Shown: in pieces, positions 34,026 to 41,349 of the stretch
How the letters are laid out: each line of letters starts with the position of its first letter
How positions within the stretch are numbered: position 1 is the stretch's first letter
DNA from: DATLGB01 sp038258425
GTDB taxonomy: Bacteria; Actinomycetota; Thermoleophilia; Solirubrobacterales; Solirubrobacteraceae
Direction of reading: 5' to 3'
DNA length: 64,000 nt
NCBI GenBank assembly: GCA_038258425.1
Contig: JBBSPV010000013.1
Coordinates: forward strand, 16,166 to 80,165
Notes under the pieces: generated by a model
Database searches by the model: none
What the model was told of the DNA's origin: nothing
What the model saw: only the letters and a program-made list of their open reading frames with translations
Made by a program: the position numbers and the translations under genes

Positions 34026-35141
34026 ATGTCCGCGCCCCAGCGAGGCCAGGTGCTCGTGGTGGGCGGCGGCGTCGCGGGGCTCGAGACGGTGCTCGCCCTC
34101 TCCGCCTTCGCGGGCCCGCACGCGATCACCCTCGTCACGCCGGAGTCGCACTTCGCCTACCGGCCGCTCGCGGTCGCCACGCCCTTCGGCGGCGCGTCGG
34201 TCGTGCGCGTCGAGCTGGCCGCGATCGCCGCGGACCGCGGCTTCGTCGTCCGCTCGGGTCGGCTGGCCGGCGTCGACCTGGACGGCCGCACGGTGGCGCT
34301 CTCGGACGGCGCCACTTTGGCCTACGACGACCTCGTCGTGGCCGTCGGCGCTCGCCGGCTCGCGGCGCTGGAGGGCGCGCTGACCTTCCGCGGCCCCGAG
34401 GATGTGCGGCGGCTGCGCGATGCGCTCGCCGAACGCGTGCACGCGGGCGGCGGCCACGTCCTGTTCGTGGCGGGCGCGGAGGCCGGCTGGACCCTGCCGC
34501 TGTACGAGCTGGCGCTGATGACGGCACGCTGGGCGAGCGAGCGGCGGCTGACGCTCGACCTCGAGCTCGTGACGACGGAACCGGCGCCGCTCGACGCGTT
34601 CGGGGCGGCGACCGGCGACCAGGTGCGCGGGCTGCTCGCCGAGCGCGGCATCGCCTTGCGCTGCGGCGCCACACCGGCCGCCGAGGACCTCGCGGGCGCC
34701 GACCTCGTCGTCGCACTGCCGCGGCTGCGCGGGGTGTCGCTCGACGGCCTGCCCCACGACGCGGCCGGCTTCGTGCCCGTCGACGAGGCGTGCCGCGTCC
34801 GCGGGCACGGGCACGGGCACGCCTACGTGATCGGCGATCTCGCGGCCGGCCCCGTCAAGCAGGGGGGCCTCGCGACGCAGCAGGCCGACACCGTCGCCGC
34901 ACGGATCGCGGGCCTGGGCACGGCCGACTACACGCCGCGACTGCGCGCGATGCTGTTCACCGGCGACCGCCCGCTCATGCTTCAGGAGCCCGCGGCCCGC
35001 GCGCCCGTCGGACCCGTCGAGGACGGGCTGGAGCCGTGGTGGCCGCCGCACAAGATCGTGGCGGAGCACCTCGGGATCTATCTCGCTACCCACGGCGAGC
35101 TGCTGCAGGTCGATCCGGTGTGCGACGCACCGTCCCGCTGA
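34026..35141 (+). CDS. NAD(P)/FAD-dependent oxidoreductase, paralogue 2
   Basis: 371 residues: VLVVGGGVAGLETVLALS (about 9-26), SHFAYRPLAVATPFGG, GWTLPLYELALMTARWA (about 156-172), and the C-terminal VIGDLAAGPVKQGGLATQQA. It ends WWPPHKIVAEHLGIYLATHG, a tail seen in the paralogues. Histidine-rich patch GHGHGHAY just before the FAD motif. Cysteines are not placed as in sulfide:quinone reductase. Divergent from the tandem USP. Confidence 0.86.
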   Translation: MSAPQRGQVLVVGGGVAGLETVLALSAFAGPHAITLVTPESHFAYRPLAVATPFGGASVVRVELAAIAADRGFVVRSGRLAGVDLDGRTVALSDGATLAYDDLVVAVGARRLAALEGALTFRGPEDVRRLRDALAERVHAGGGHVLFVAGAEAGWTLPLYELALMTARWASERRLTLDLELVTTEPAPLDAFGAATGDQVRGLLAERGIALRCGATPAAEDLAGADLVVALPRLRGVSLDGLPHDAAGFVPVDEACRVRGHGHGHAYVIGDLAAGPVKQGGLATQQADTVAARIAGLGTADYTPRLRAMLFTGDRPLMLQEPAARAPVGPVEDGLEPWWPPHKIVAEHLGIYLATHGELLQVDPVCDAPSR

Positions 35142-35222
35142 GGCGACGCTCGAGCCCGGGGCGCGCCCGCTGCACGTCGCGGGCGTCGAGGCACGACCCC
35201 GACCGGTCGCCGGCGCGACCCG

Positions 35223-36005
35223 CTAGGCGCGCAGGTCGCGACCCGCGAACCCGCCGATGGCGGCCAGCGTCAGCACCGCGGCGAATCCGAGCAGCGCGGC
35301 GAGGTCGCCGACGTGCACGCCCGTGGTCAGCGGCTCGCTGCCGGAGTAGTAATGAAAAGCGGAGAGGTAGCGCAACCAGGCGAGGCCGGCGACCGTCGGC
35401 GCGAGGCCGTTGACGAGGAACATGAGCACGGCGACCGTCGCGCCGCCGCCGGTCGCGACGCTGCGCCGGCCGGTCGAGGCGCCGAGCGCCAGGGCGACCG
35501 ACGCCAGGGCGAGGGCCAGGCCGGTGAGATGCAGGGCCTGAGCGGCCAGGCGGCCGGCGCCGACGCCGCCGCCGGCGAGGACGACCGCCAGCGCGAGCCC
35601 GGCCCAGGCGGCCACTCCGAGCGCGACGAGCGGGAGGGCGACGCCGGCTGCCTTGGCGACCAGCAGCCGTGTGCGGTCAACGGGGTGGGCCAGCACCAGC
35701 GCGAGGATGCGTGCCTCCTCCTCGCCGGCCGTCGTGGCGGCGGCCGCGACGATGCCGACGCCCGCGACGACCAGCGGCCCGTAGACGCTGACGACCTCCG
35801 TGTTCAGCCATCCGGCGATCGTCGTGAAGTCGCCGGTGCCGATCAGACCGCTGACGCCCTCGGGCAGGTCGACGCCGCCGAGCGACTCGCCGAAGGCCGG
35901 GAACAGCGCGCCGGTGATCGCGGTGATGGCGATCAGGCCGAGACTCGCGAGGATCACCATCCGGGCCCGCAGGCGGAGCTCCATGCCCATCGCGGCGCGG
36001 ATCAT
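35223..36005 (-). CDS. ABC transporter permease (ABC-2 type)
   Basis: 260 residues with six hydrophobic segments (for example MVILASLGLIAITAITGALF, YGPLVVAGVGIVAAAATT, ATVAVLMFLVNGLAPTVAGL) and an amphipathic EEEARILALVLAHPVDRTR between helices 2 and 3, the conserved cytoplasmic patch of ABC-2/NatB-like permeases. ATG 36005 overlaps the ATPase stop (ATGA). It works with the ATPase upstream as an exporter; substrate unknown. Confidence 0.87.
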   Translation of the reverse strand: MIRAAMGMELRLRARMVILASLGLIAITAITGALFPAFGESLGGVDLPEGVSGLIGTGDFTTIAGWLNTEVVSVYGPLVVAGVGIVAAAATTAGEEEARILALVLAHPVDRTRLLVAKAAGVALPLVALGVAAWAGLALAVVLAGGGVGAGRLAAQALHLTGLALALASVALALGASTGRRSVATGGGATVAVLMFLVNGLAPTVAGLAWLRYLSAFHYYSGSEPLTTGVHVGDLAALLGFAAVLTLAAIGGFAGRDLRA

Positions 36006-36892
36006 GGATCGTCGCGGTAGTAGCGCAGGAAGACCTCGTCGAGGTCTCCGTCGCGCGTGTCGACGGCACGGACGTCGTGGCCGGCCGCCGCCTTGACCAC
36101 CGCATCGGCAGTGCCCTCGAAGGCGATGCTGAGCCGCGGCCCGTCGATGCGCACCTCGTGCACGCCGGCGAGGTCGCGGAACTCCGCGGCGGGCACCGGA
36201 TGGGCGAACTCGATCTCCCAGTGGCGCACGGCGACCGCGCGCAGGTGCTCGAGCGCATCGACGACCACGAGGCGACCGGCGCGCAGGATCGCCACGCGGT
36301 CTGCCACGCGGTCGACCTCCGAGAGCGTGTGCGAGGACAGGAACACCGTGCACCCGGTCTCGCGGAGCGCCATGAGCTCCGCGTGGAACGCGTGCTGCAC
36401 GAGCGGGTCGAGCCCGGCGATCGGCTCGTCGAGGATGAGCAGCTCGGGGTCGGACATCAAGGCCTGGATCAGCCCGAGCTTCTGCCGGTTGCCGGTCGAC
36501 AGCTCGCGCACGGGTCGCGCGAGGTCGGCTCCCAGGCGCTCGGCCAGCTCGTCGATACGGCTCGGCGCGACTCCGCCGTGCAGCCGTGCGAAGTAGCGCA
36601 GCAGCTCGGCGCCGTCGAGCTGGGCGTACAGCTCGAAGTCGCCGGCCAGATAGCCCACGCGCCGGCGCAGCGCGAGGCTGTCGCGCCGGATGTCGTAGCC
36701 GAGGACCTCGGCCCGACCGGCCGTCGGCCGGACCAGCCCGAGCAGCAGGCGCATCGTCGTGCTCTTGCCCGATCCGTTGGGTCCGAGGAACCCGAGGATC
36801 TCGCCCCGGCGGACGTCGAGATCGAGCTCGAAGACGCCCCTGCCCGCGCCGAAGTCCTTGCTCAGCCCCTGGGTGTGGATGGCGCTGGTCAC
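36002..36892 (-). CDS. ABC transporter ATP-binding protein
   Basis: 296 residues: Walker A GPNGSGKSTTMRLLLGL (about 37-53), the degenerate signature LSTGNRQKLGLIQAL in place of LSGGQ, Walker B LLILDEPIAGLDPLV, H-loop SSHTLSEVDRVADR. The last 80 residues form a C-terminal domain typical of exporters with an ABC-2 permease. GTG start 36892. Divergent from the wax-ester synthase gene by 97 bp. Confidence 0.92.
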   Translation of the reverse strand: MTSAIHTQGLSKDFGAGRGVFELDLDVRRGEILGFLGPNGSGKSTTMRLLLGLVRPTAGRAEVLGYDIRRDSLALRRRVGYLAGDFELYAQLDGAELLRYFARLHGGVAPSRIDELAERLGADLARPVRELSTGNRQKLGLIQALMSDPELLILDEPIAGLDPLVQHAFHAELMALRETGCTVFLSSHTLSEVDRVADRVAILRAGRLVVVDALEHLRAVAVRHWEIEFAHPVPAAEFRDLAGVHEVRIDGPRLSIAFEGTADAVVKAAAGHDVRAVDTRDGDLDEVFLRYYRDDP

Positions 36893-36989
36893 GCCGGATC
36901 ATCGGTCACCGCCAGAGCTTGGCAGAGCTCGGCGGCGGCTGCTCTCCGTGGTCGTCCCCCTCACCAGCGGGCCGACTACGGACGCGGAG

Positions 36990-38291
36990 ATGAGGCATCC
37001 GCGATCGGATGCGGGGGTGGCCGTCGCCGAGCAGCTCACCGCCCGCGACACGATGCTCCTGGAGCTCGAGGATGCCGACGCGTCGGCGCACATGCACGTC
37101 GGTGCCGTGCTCGTCTTCGAGGGCCGGCCGCCGTCGCACGAGGCCCTCGTCGAACGGGTCGGCAAGCGGCTGGTCCGGGTACCGCGGCATCGCCGGCAAC
37201 TCGTCGACACGCTCTCCGGGCGCCAGCCGCGCCGATGGTGGTCGTCCGCCGACGCGTTCGACGTCGCGGCGCACGTCAAACCGGCGCTGACGCCCGAACC
37301 CGTCGCCGACGCCGGGCTCCAGGGTTGGGCGGGGGACTACTTCTCGCAGCGCCTGGATCGACAGCGGTCGCTGTGGGAGCTCGTGCTGCTCGCCGGTCCC
37401 GAGAGCGACGGCTGGGCACTGGCCGCCAAGACGCACCACTGCCTCGCGGCGGACGGCGGCTGCTTGGACGCGCTGCGATTGATCGCCGACGGCGCCGAGG
37501 CGAGGGGATCGCCTGGGCCGAGGGCCGAGCCTGCACCGCTGGAGTTCGTCCGCGCGGCCTTGAGTCTCGCCGGGGGCGCCGACGGGCGTCCCGGCGCCGC
37601 GGCCGCGGTCGGCGACGCGCGCTCGCCGCTGGCCGGCTGCTCGCTCGACGCGCCGCTCAGCGCGCGGGGGCGCTTGACCGTGGAGCGCTGCAGCGCTCAG
37701 GGGCTCGAGGGTGCAGGCGGGGCGGTCGACGACGTCGTGCTCGCCGCCGTCACCGGCGGGCTGCGAGCTCTCCTGCTCGGGCGCGGTGAGACGCCGCCGG
37801 CGGCGGGGCTGCGCGCGATGGTCCCGGCGTGCGATGCCGGTCGCTCAGTCGCGCGGGTCGTCGATCTGCCGGTGCAGGAGCCGGATCCGCTCCGCTGGCT
37901 CGACCGGCTCCGCACCCAGCGGGAGCGGGCGACGCTGGGTCGGACGGGCTCTGGGCAGACCGGGCCGCCCGAGCTTCCCGCGTGGCTGCCCGCCGCCTTG
38001 CAGGCCCCGTTCTGCGAGTCGGTGCTGGGCCGGCGGCTGTTCGATCTGACGGTGACCCTCGTCCCCGGCCCGTCCCTGCCGTCGGCCGCCTTCGGCTGCC
38101 TCCTGCGAGAGGCGATGCCCGTGGTGCCCCCGGCGGCCGGGCACGCCCTTGGGATCGCGGTCCTGCCCGTCGGGGACGAGGTGACGATCTGCGTGACCGC
38201 GGACCGCGACGCAATGCCCGACGCAGGCCGCGTGGGGCAGGGCCTGCGGGACGCCTTCGCCGAGCTGCGCGGCGTGATGGCGGCCGCATGA
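36990..38291 (+). CDS. Wax ester synthase/diacylglycerol acyltransferase (WS/DGAT)
   Basis: 433 residues, shorter than the usual 450-480. The N-terminus LTARDTMLLELEDADASAHM and VGAVLVFEGRPPSHEALVER fit the family. The active-site motif HHxxxDG reads HHCLAADG here, with four residues between HH and DG, an extra residue compared with the consensus. DDVVLAAVTGGLRALLLGRG is the second conserved block. It would make wax esters or triacylglycerol. ATG 36990 has TACGGA at 36978-36983; a GTG at 37017 is an alternative start. Coupled to oxidoreductase 3 by ATGA. Confidence 0.83.
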   Translation: MRHPRSDAGVAVAEQLTARDTMLLELEDADASAHMHVGAVLVFEGRPPSHEALVERVGKRLVRVPRHRRQLVDTLSGRQPRRWWSSADAFDVAAHVKPALTPEPVADAGLQGWAGDYFSQRLDRQRSLWELVLLAGPESDGWALAAKTHHCLAADGGCLDALRLIADGAEARGSPGPRAEPAPLEFVRAALSLAGGADGRPGAAAAVGDARSPLAGCSLDAPLSARGRLTVERCSAQGLEGAGGAVDDVVLAAVTGGLRALLLGRGETPPAAGLRAMVPACDAGRSVARVVDLPVQEPDPLRWLDRLRTQRERATLGRTGSGQTGPPELPAWLPAALQAPFCESVLGRRLFDLTVTLVPGPSLPSAAFGCLLREAMPVVPPAAGHALGIAVLPVGDEVTICVTADRDAMPDAGRVGQGLRDAFAELRGVMAAA

Positions 38292-39619
38292 CGCCCGAGC
38301 GCCGGCGGCCGCGGGTCGTGATCGCCGGCGGCGGGGTCGGTGGGCTGGAGGCCGCGCTGGCCGTCCGCGAGCTCGCCGGTGAGCGCGTGTCCATCGAGCT
38401 GATCGCGCCGCAGCCGCGCGTCGTGTATCGCGCGCTCAGCGTGGCCGAGCCGTTCGGCTACGCGCGCGCCATGAGCCTGCCCCTGGCCCGGCTGAGGCGC
38501 AGCCACGGCGTCGAGCTCTGGCGCGACTCATTGGCCGCCGTCCGGCCCGACGTCCGTGAGATCGAGCTGTCCAGCTCCACCACGGTGCCCTACGACGCCC
38601 TGATCCTCGCGCTGGGCGCCCGCCAGGAGGGTTGGCTACAGGGCTCGGTGACCTTCACCGGTCCGGACGCGGTCCCGCGCGTGCGGGAGGTGCTCGACGG
38701 GATCGCGGCCGGGACGGTCGAGTCCGTCTGCTTCGCGGCGCCGTCGGAGAGCTGGACCCTTCCGCTGTACGAGCTCGCGCTGCTCACGGCGAGCTGGTGC
38801 GCCGAGCACCACATGAGCGTCGCGCTTTCCGTGGTCACGCCGGAGGCCGTCCCGCTGTCGATCTTCGGCCAGGCGGCCGCGAAGCTCGTGACCGGCCTGC
38901 TCGCCGACCGTGGAATCCGGCTGCTCGTCGGCGTCCACGCCCAGGGCTTCGACGGCCGGCGGGTGCGGTTGTCCTCGGGCGAGGCGCTGGACGTCGAGGC
39001 GGTCGTCACGCTGCCGCGCCTGCTGCGGACCCCGGTGCCAGGCGTCCCCGCCAATGCCGACGGGTTCGTGGCCGTCGACGAGCACGCGCGCGTCCCGGGC
39101 TGCGACGGCGTCTACGCCGTCGGAGATCTCACCGACCAGCCCGTCAAGCAGGGTGGGCTGGCGGCGCAGCAGGCCGACGCCGCGGCCGCGTCGATCGCGC
39201 GCCGCTTCGGAGCGATGGTCGAGCTGCAGCCGTTTCGGCCCGTGCTGCGCGGACTGCTGCTCACCGGGGTCGCCTCGGCCTACCTTCGGCACGGGGAGGA
39301 GGACATGCAGGCGACGTTCGATGCGCTCTGGTGGCCACCGAGCAAGATCGCCGGCCGCTACCTCGGCCCCTACCTCGCCGAGCAGCACCGTGTCGGCGCG
39401 ATGGAGACCCTGGTCGACCGTCCCTCCGCAAGCGATCCGGAGCGGGCCGCCCGCGATCGCGCGGACGTGCGCGGCATCGCCGTCGAGCTCGCCCACGCCG
39501 AGGCCCGTTGGGGCGACCACGACGCGGCCCTGCACTGGCTGGCCACCGTCGAGCGTCTCGACGGCGTGCTCACGCAGGAGCTCGAGGACCTCCGAGAACG
39601 GTGCCAGGGCGCGCGCTGA
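38288..39619 (+). CDS. NAD(P)/FAD-dependent oxidoreductase, paralogue 3, with C-terminal helical extension
   Basis: 443 residues, about 65 longer than the paralogues. Core: VVIAGGGVGGLEAALAVREL (about 10-29), SWTLPLYELALLTASWC, VYAVGDLTDQPVKQGGLAAQ (about 276-295), ALWWPPSKIAGRYLGPYLAE. The extra tail (VRGIAVELAHAEARWGDHDA, then LHWLATVERLDGVLTQELED) looks like paired TPR-type helices and may recruit a partner. ATG overlaps the WS/DGAT stop, so the two proteins are co-translated and may share a lipid or membrane-related task. Confidence 0.86.
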   Translation: MTPERRRPRVVIAGGGVGGLEAALAVRELAGERVSIELIAPQPRVVYRALSVAEPFGYARAMSLPLARLRRSHGVELWRDSLAAVRPDVREIELSSSTTVPYDALILALGARQEGWLQGSVTFTGPDAVPRVREVLDGIAAGTVESVCFAAPSESWTLPLYELALLTASWCAEHHMSVALSVVTPEAVPLSIFGQAAAKLVTGLLADRGIRLLVGVHAQGFDGRRVRLSSGEALDVEAVVTLPRLLRTPVPGVPANADGFVAVDEHARVPGCDGVYAVGDLTDQPVKQGGLAAQQADAAAASIARRFGAMVELQPFRPVLRGLLLTGVASAYLRHGEEDMQATFDALWWPPSKIAGRYLGPYLAEQHRVGAMETLVDRPSASDPERAARDRADVRGIAVELAHAEARWGDHDAALHWLATVERLDGVLTQELEDLRERCQGAR

Positions 39620-39629
39620 GGGTGGGGCC

Positions 39630-40010
39630 TCAACCGGAGGAGAGCTTGACGCCGAGGTAGACGACGACGAGGGAGGCCGTCGCCGTCGCGTAGGACAGTC
39701 CGCGCGCCCTGGGACTCACGATGTGCAGCGCGAGCAGCGCGAGCGCGAAGACGAGCGCCACGAGCTTGGCCTGCAGGGTCGGCGAGGCCCAGACGCCGTA
39801 GTGCGAGGCCATGGCCGCGCCGGTGGCCACGAGCACGACGAGGGCGACGGCGCTGGCGACCCCGAAGCGCCGCGCCAGCGAGCGCATCGTCGTCTCGGCC
39901 GGGTGGCGCCGCACGGCCGGGGCCACGGCGATCACGAGCATGAGCTGGCCGCCGACGAAGAGCACCAGCGCGCACACGTGCAGGAAGCGGACCAGCGTCC
40001 AGGTCGTCAC
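39630..40010 (-). CDS. Four-helix membrane protein (CopD/DUF2269-like)
   Basis: 126 residues, four hydrophobic helices: FLHVCALVLFVGGQLMLVIAV (with a conserved-looking His near residue 11), FGVASAVALVVLVATGAAMA, LVALVFALALLALHIVSPRA, and YATATASLVVVYLGVKL. The His-containing helix 1 and GVWASPTLQAKL loop resemble CopD-like/DUF2269 proteins. GTG 40010 overlaps the slipin stop (GTGA). Last gene of the NO-reductase operon. Confidence 0.75.
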   Translation of the reverse strand: MTTWTLVRFLHVCALVLFVGGQLMLVIAVAPAVRRHPAETTMRSLARRFGVASAVALVVLVATGAAMASHYGVWASPTLQAKLVALVFALALLALHIVSPRARGLSYATATASLVVVYLGVKLSSG

Positions 40011-40792
40011 CGGTCGCTCGTCAGCCCGTTCGGGCTCAGGGGACTGTCGAGGAACGGCTTGACGAGCTCCATGGGCAGCGGGAACACGATCGTCGAGCTC
40101 TGATCCGCGCCGATCTCGAGCAGGGTCTGCAGGTAGCGCAGCTGGAGGGCGCAGGGCTCGCGATTGATGATGGCGGCCGCGTCGGCGAGCTTGTGCGCCG
40201 CCTGGAACTCCCCCTCCGCGTTGATGATCTTCGCGCGCCGCTCCCGCTCGGCCTCGGCCTGGCGGGCCATCGCCCGCTGCATCGCCTCGGGGATCTCGAC
40301 GTCCTTGATCTCCACGGTGCTCACCTTGATGCCCCACGGCTCGGTCTGCTCGTCGATGATCCGTTGCAGCTGCTCGTTGAGGCCCTCGCGCTCGGCGAGC
40401 AGCTGGTCGAGGTCGGCACCGCCGAGGACCGAGCGCAGGGTCGTCTGGGCGATCTGCGACGTCGCCGGGGCGAACGCCTCGATGTCCGTGACGGCGGCGG
40501 CCGGATCGACGACGCGGAAGTAGCACACCGCGGCCACGCGGGCCGGCACGTTGTCGCGGGTGATGACCTCCTGGGGCGGGATCGTGAGGGTGATCGTGCG
40601 CAGGTCGACGCGCACCATGCGGTCCACGAGCGGCACCAGCAGGACGAGGCCCGGGCCGCGGACGGGGAGCAGACGACCGAGCCGGAAGACGACCGCGCGC
40701 TCGTACTCGCGCAGGATCCGGAGGCTGGCGAGGCCCGCGACGAGCAGCGCGAGCGCGGCGACGACCAGGCCGATCATCGCTGCGAGGCCCAT
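40007..40792 (-). CDS. Slipin (SPFH/stomatin-like protein)
   Basis: 261 residues: one membrane helix (GLVVAALALLVAGLASLRIL), then the slipin SPFH domain: LREYERAVVFRLGRLLPVRGPGL start, IPPQEVITRDNVPARVAAVC, VLGGADLDQLLAEREGLNEQ, EPWGIKVSTVEIKDVEIPEA, and a coiled-coil EAERERRAKIINAEGEFQAA. It assembles membrane microdomains. ATG 40792 overlaps the upstream gene by 19 nt. Distinct from the SPFH protein at 772-1887. Confidence 0.92.
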   Translation of the reverse strand: MGLAAMIGLVVAALALLVAGLASLRILREYERAVVFRLGRLLPVRGPGLVLLVPLVDRMVRVDLRTITLTIPPQEVITRDNVPARVAAVCYFRVVDPAAAVTDIEAFAPATSQIAQTTLRSVLGGADLDQLLAEREGLNEQLQRIIDEQTEPWGIKVSTVEIKDVEIPEAMQRAMARQAEAERERRAKIINAEGEFQAAHKLADAAAIINREPCALQLRYLQTLLEIGADQSSTIVFPLPMELVKPFLDSPLSPNGLTSDR

Positions 40793-41349
40793 CGGCTCGG
40801 TCGCCGGACGCCGTCCGCGCCGGTCGCCGGCAGCGCGTCCGGGAAGCCGGCCGGGTGTGCGCGCAGGTCCCTCAGCAGCCAGTGGGCGGCCAGTGCCGCC
40901 GCCGTCAGCTCGCCGAGCAGCGCCGCGGCCTCGGTCAGACGGTGGTGGCGCGCCAGCTCGATCACGCCGATCAGCGCCGCCAGGGCGACGAGCAGCAGCG
41001 ACACCACCCGGTGGAAGCGGCCCGCCTCGGAATGCGGCCACGGATCCAGCGGGCGCACGACCTCGCGCCCGCGGTCGGAGTCGGTGCAGTCGGGCTTGCG
41101 CGGGCAGCCGTTGCAGACGTGGGCCTTGGCGCGGTAGCGGACGAGGCGCCGCTCGTGGTCGAACTCGTGCGGCCACAGGTGCTGGCCCTCCGGGCACTCC
41201 CAGTGATCGTGGTCGGCGTCGTAGGCGAAGCCGGCGGTGCGAAAGCGCAGCGCGCGCCGATGCGTGTGCGCGGACAGCCACTCCAAACAGAACGCGCCGA
41301 GCACCAGCGCCGCGCCGTAGCCGACGGCCAACAGGACCTCGCTGCTCAT
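40774..41349 (-). CDS. Membrane protein with transposase-like zinc-ribbon domain
   Basis: 191 residues: an N-terminal helix (SSEVLLAVGYGAALVLGAFC), a soluble domain (about 35-95) with YDADHDHWECPEGQHLWPHE and HVCNGCPRKPDCTDSDRGRE, then two helices (VSLLLVALAALIGVIELAR and LLGELTAAALAAHWLL). The CPxG...C..CP....C spacing is that of the cysteine-rich domain at the end of IS1182/DDE_Tnp_1_6 transposases, but no DDE catalytic region is present. ATG overlaps the norZ stop (ATGA). It may bind zinc or an iron-sulfur cluster close to the NO reductase. Confidence 0.75.
   Translation of the reverse strand: MSSEVLLAVGYGAALVLGAFCLEWLSAHTHRRALRFRTAGFAYDADHDHWECPEGQHLWPHEFDHERRLVRYRAKAHVCNGCPRKPDCTDSDRGREVVRPLDPWPHSEAGRFHRVVSLLLVALAALIGVIELARHHRLTEAAALLGELTAAALAAHWLLRDLRAHPAGFPDALPATGADGVRRPSRWASQR

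Noticed and set aside
36967..36987. A fourth copy of the shared promoter box upstream of the WS/DGAT (GCGGGCCGACTACGGACGCGG region)
   Set aside because: No -10 is found at the expected 52 bp; the TACGGA within it is more likely the -10 of the WS/DGAT itself. The perfect repeat GCATCCG-CGAT-CGGATGC at 36995-37012 then lies in the coding start.
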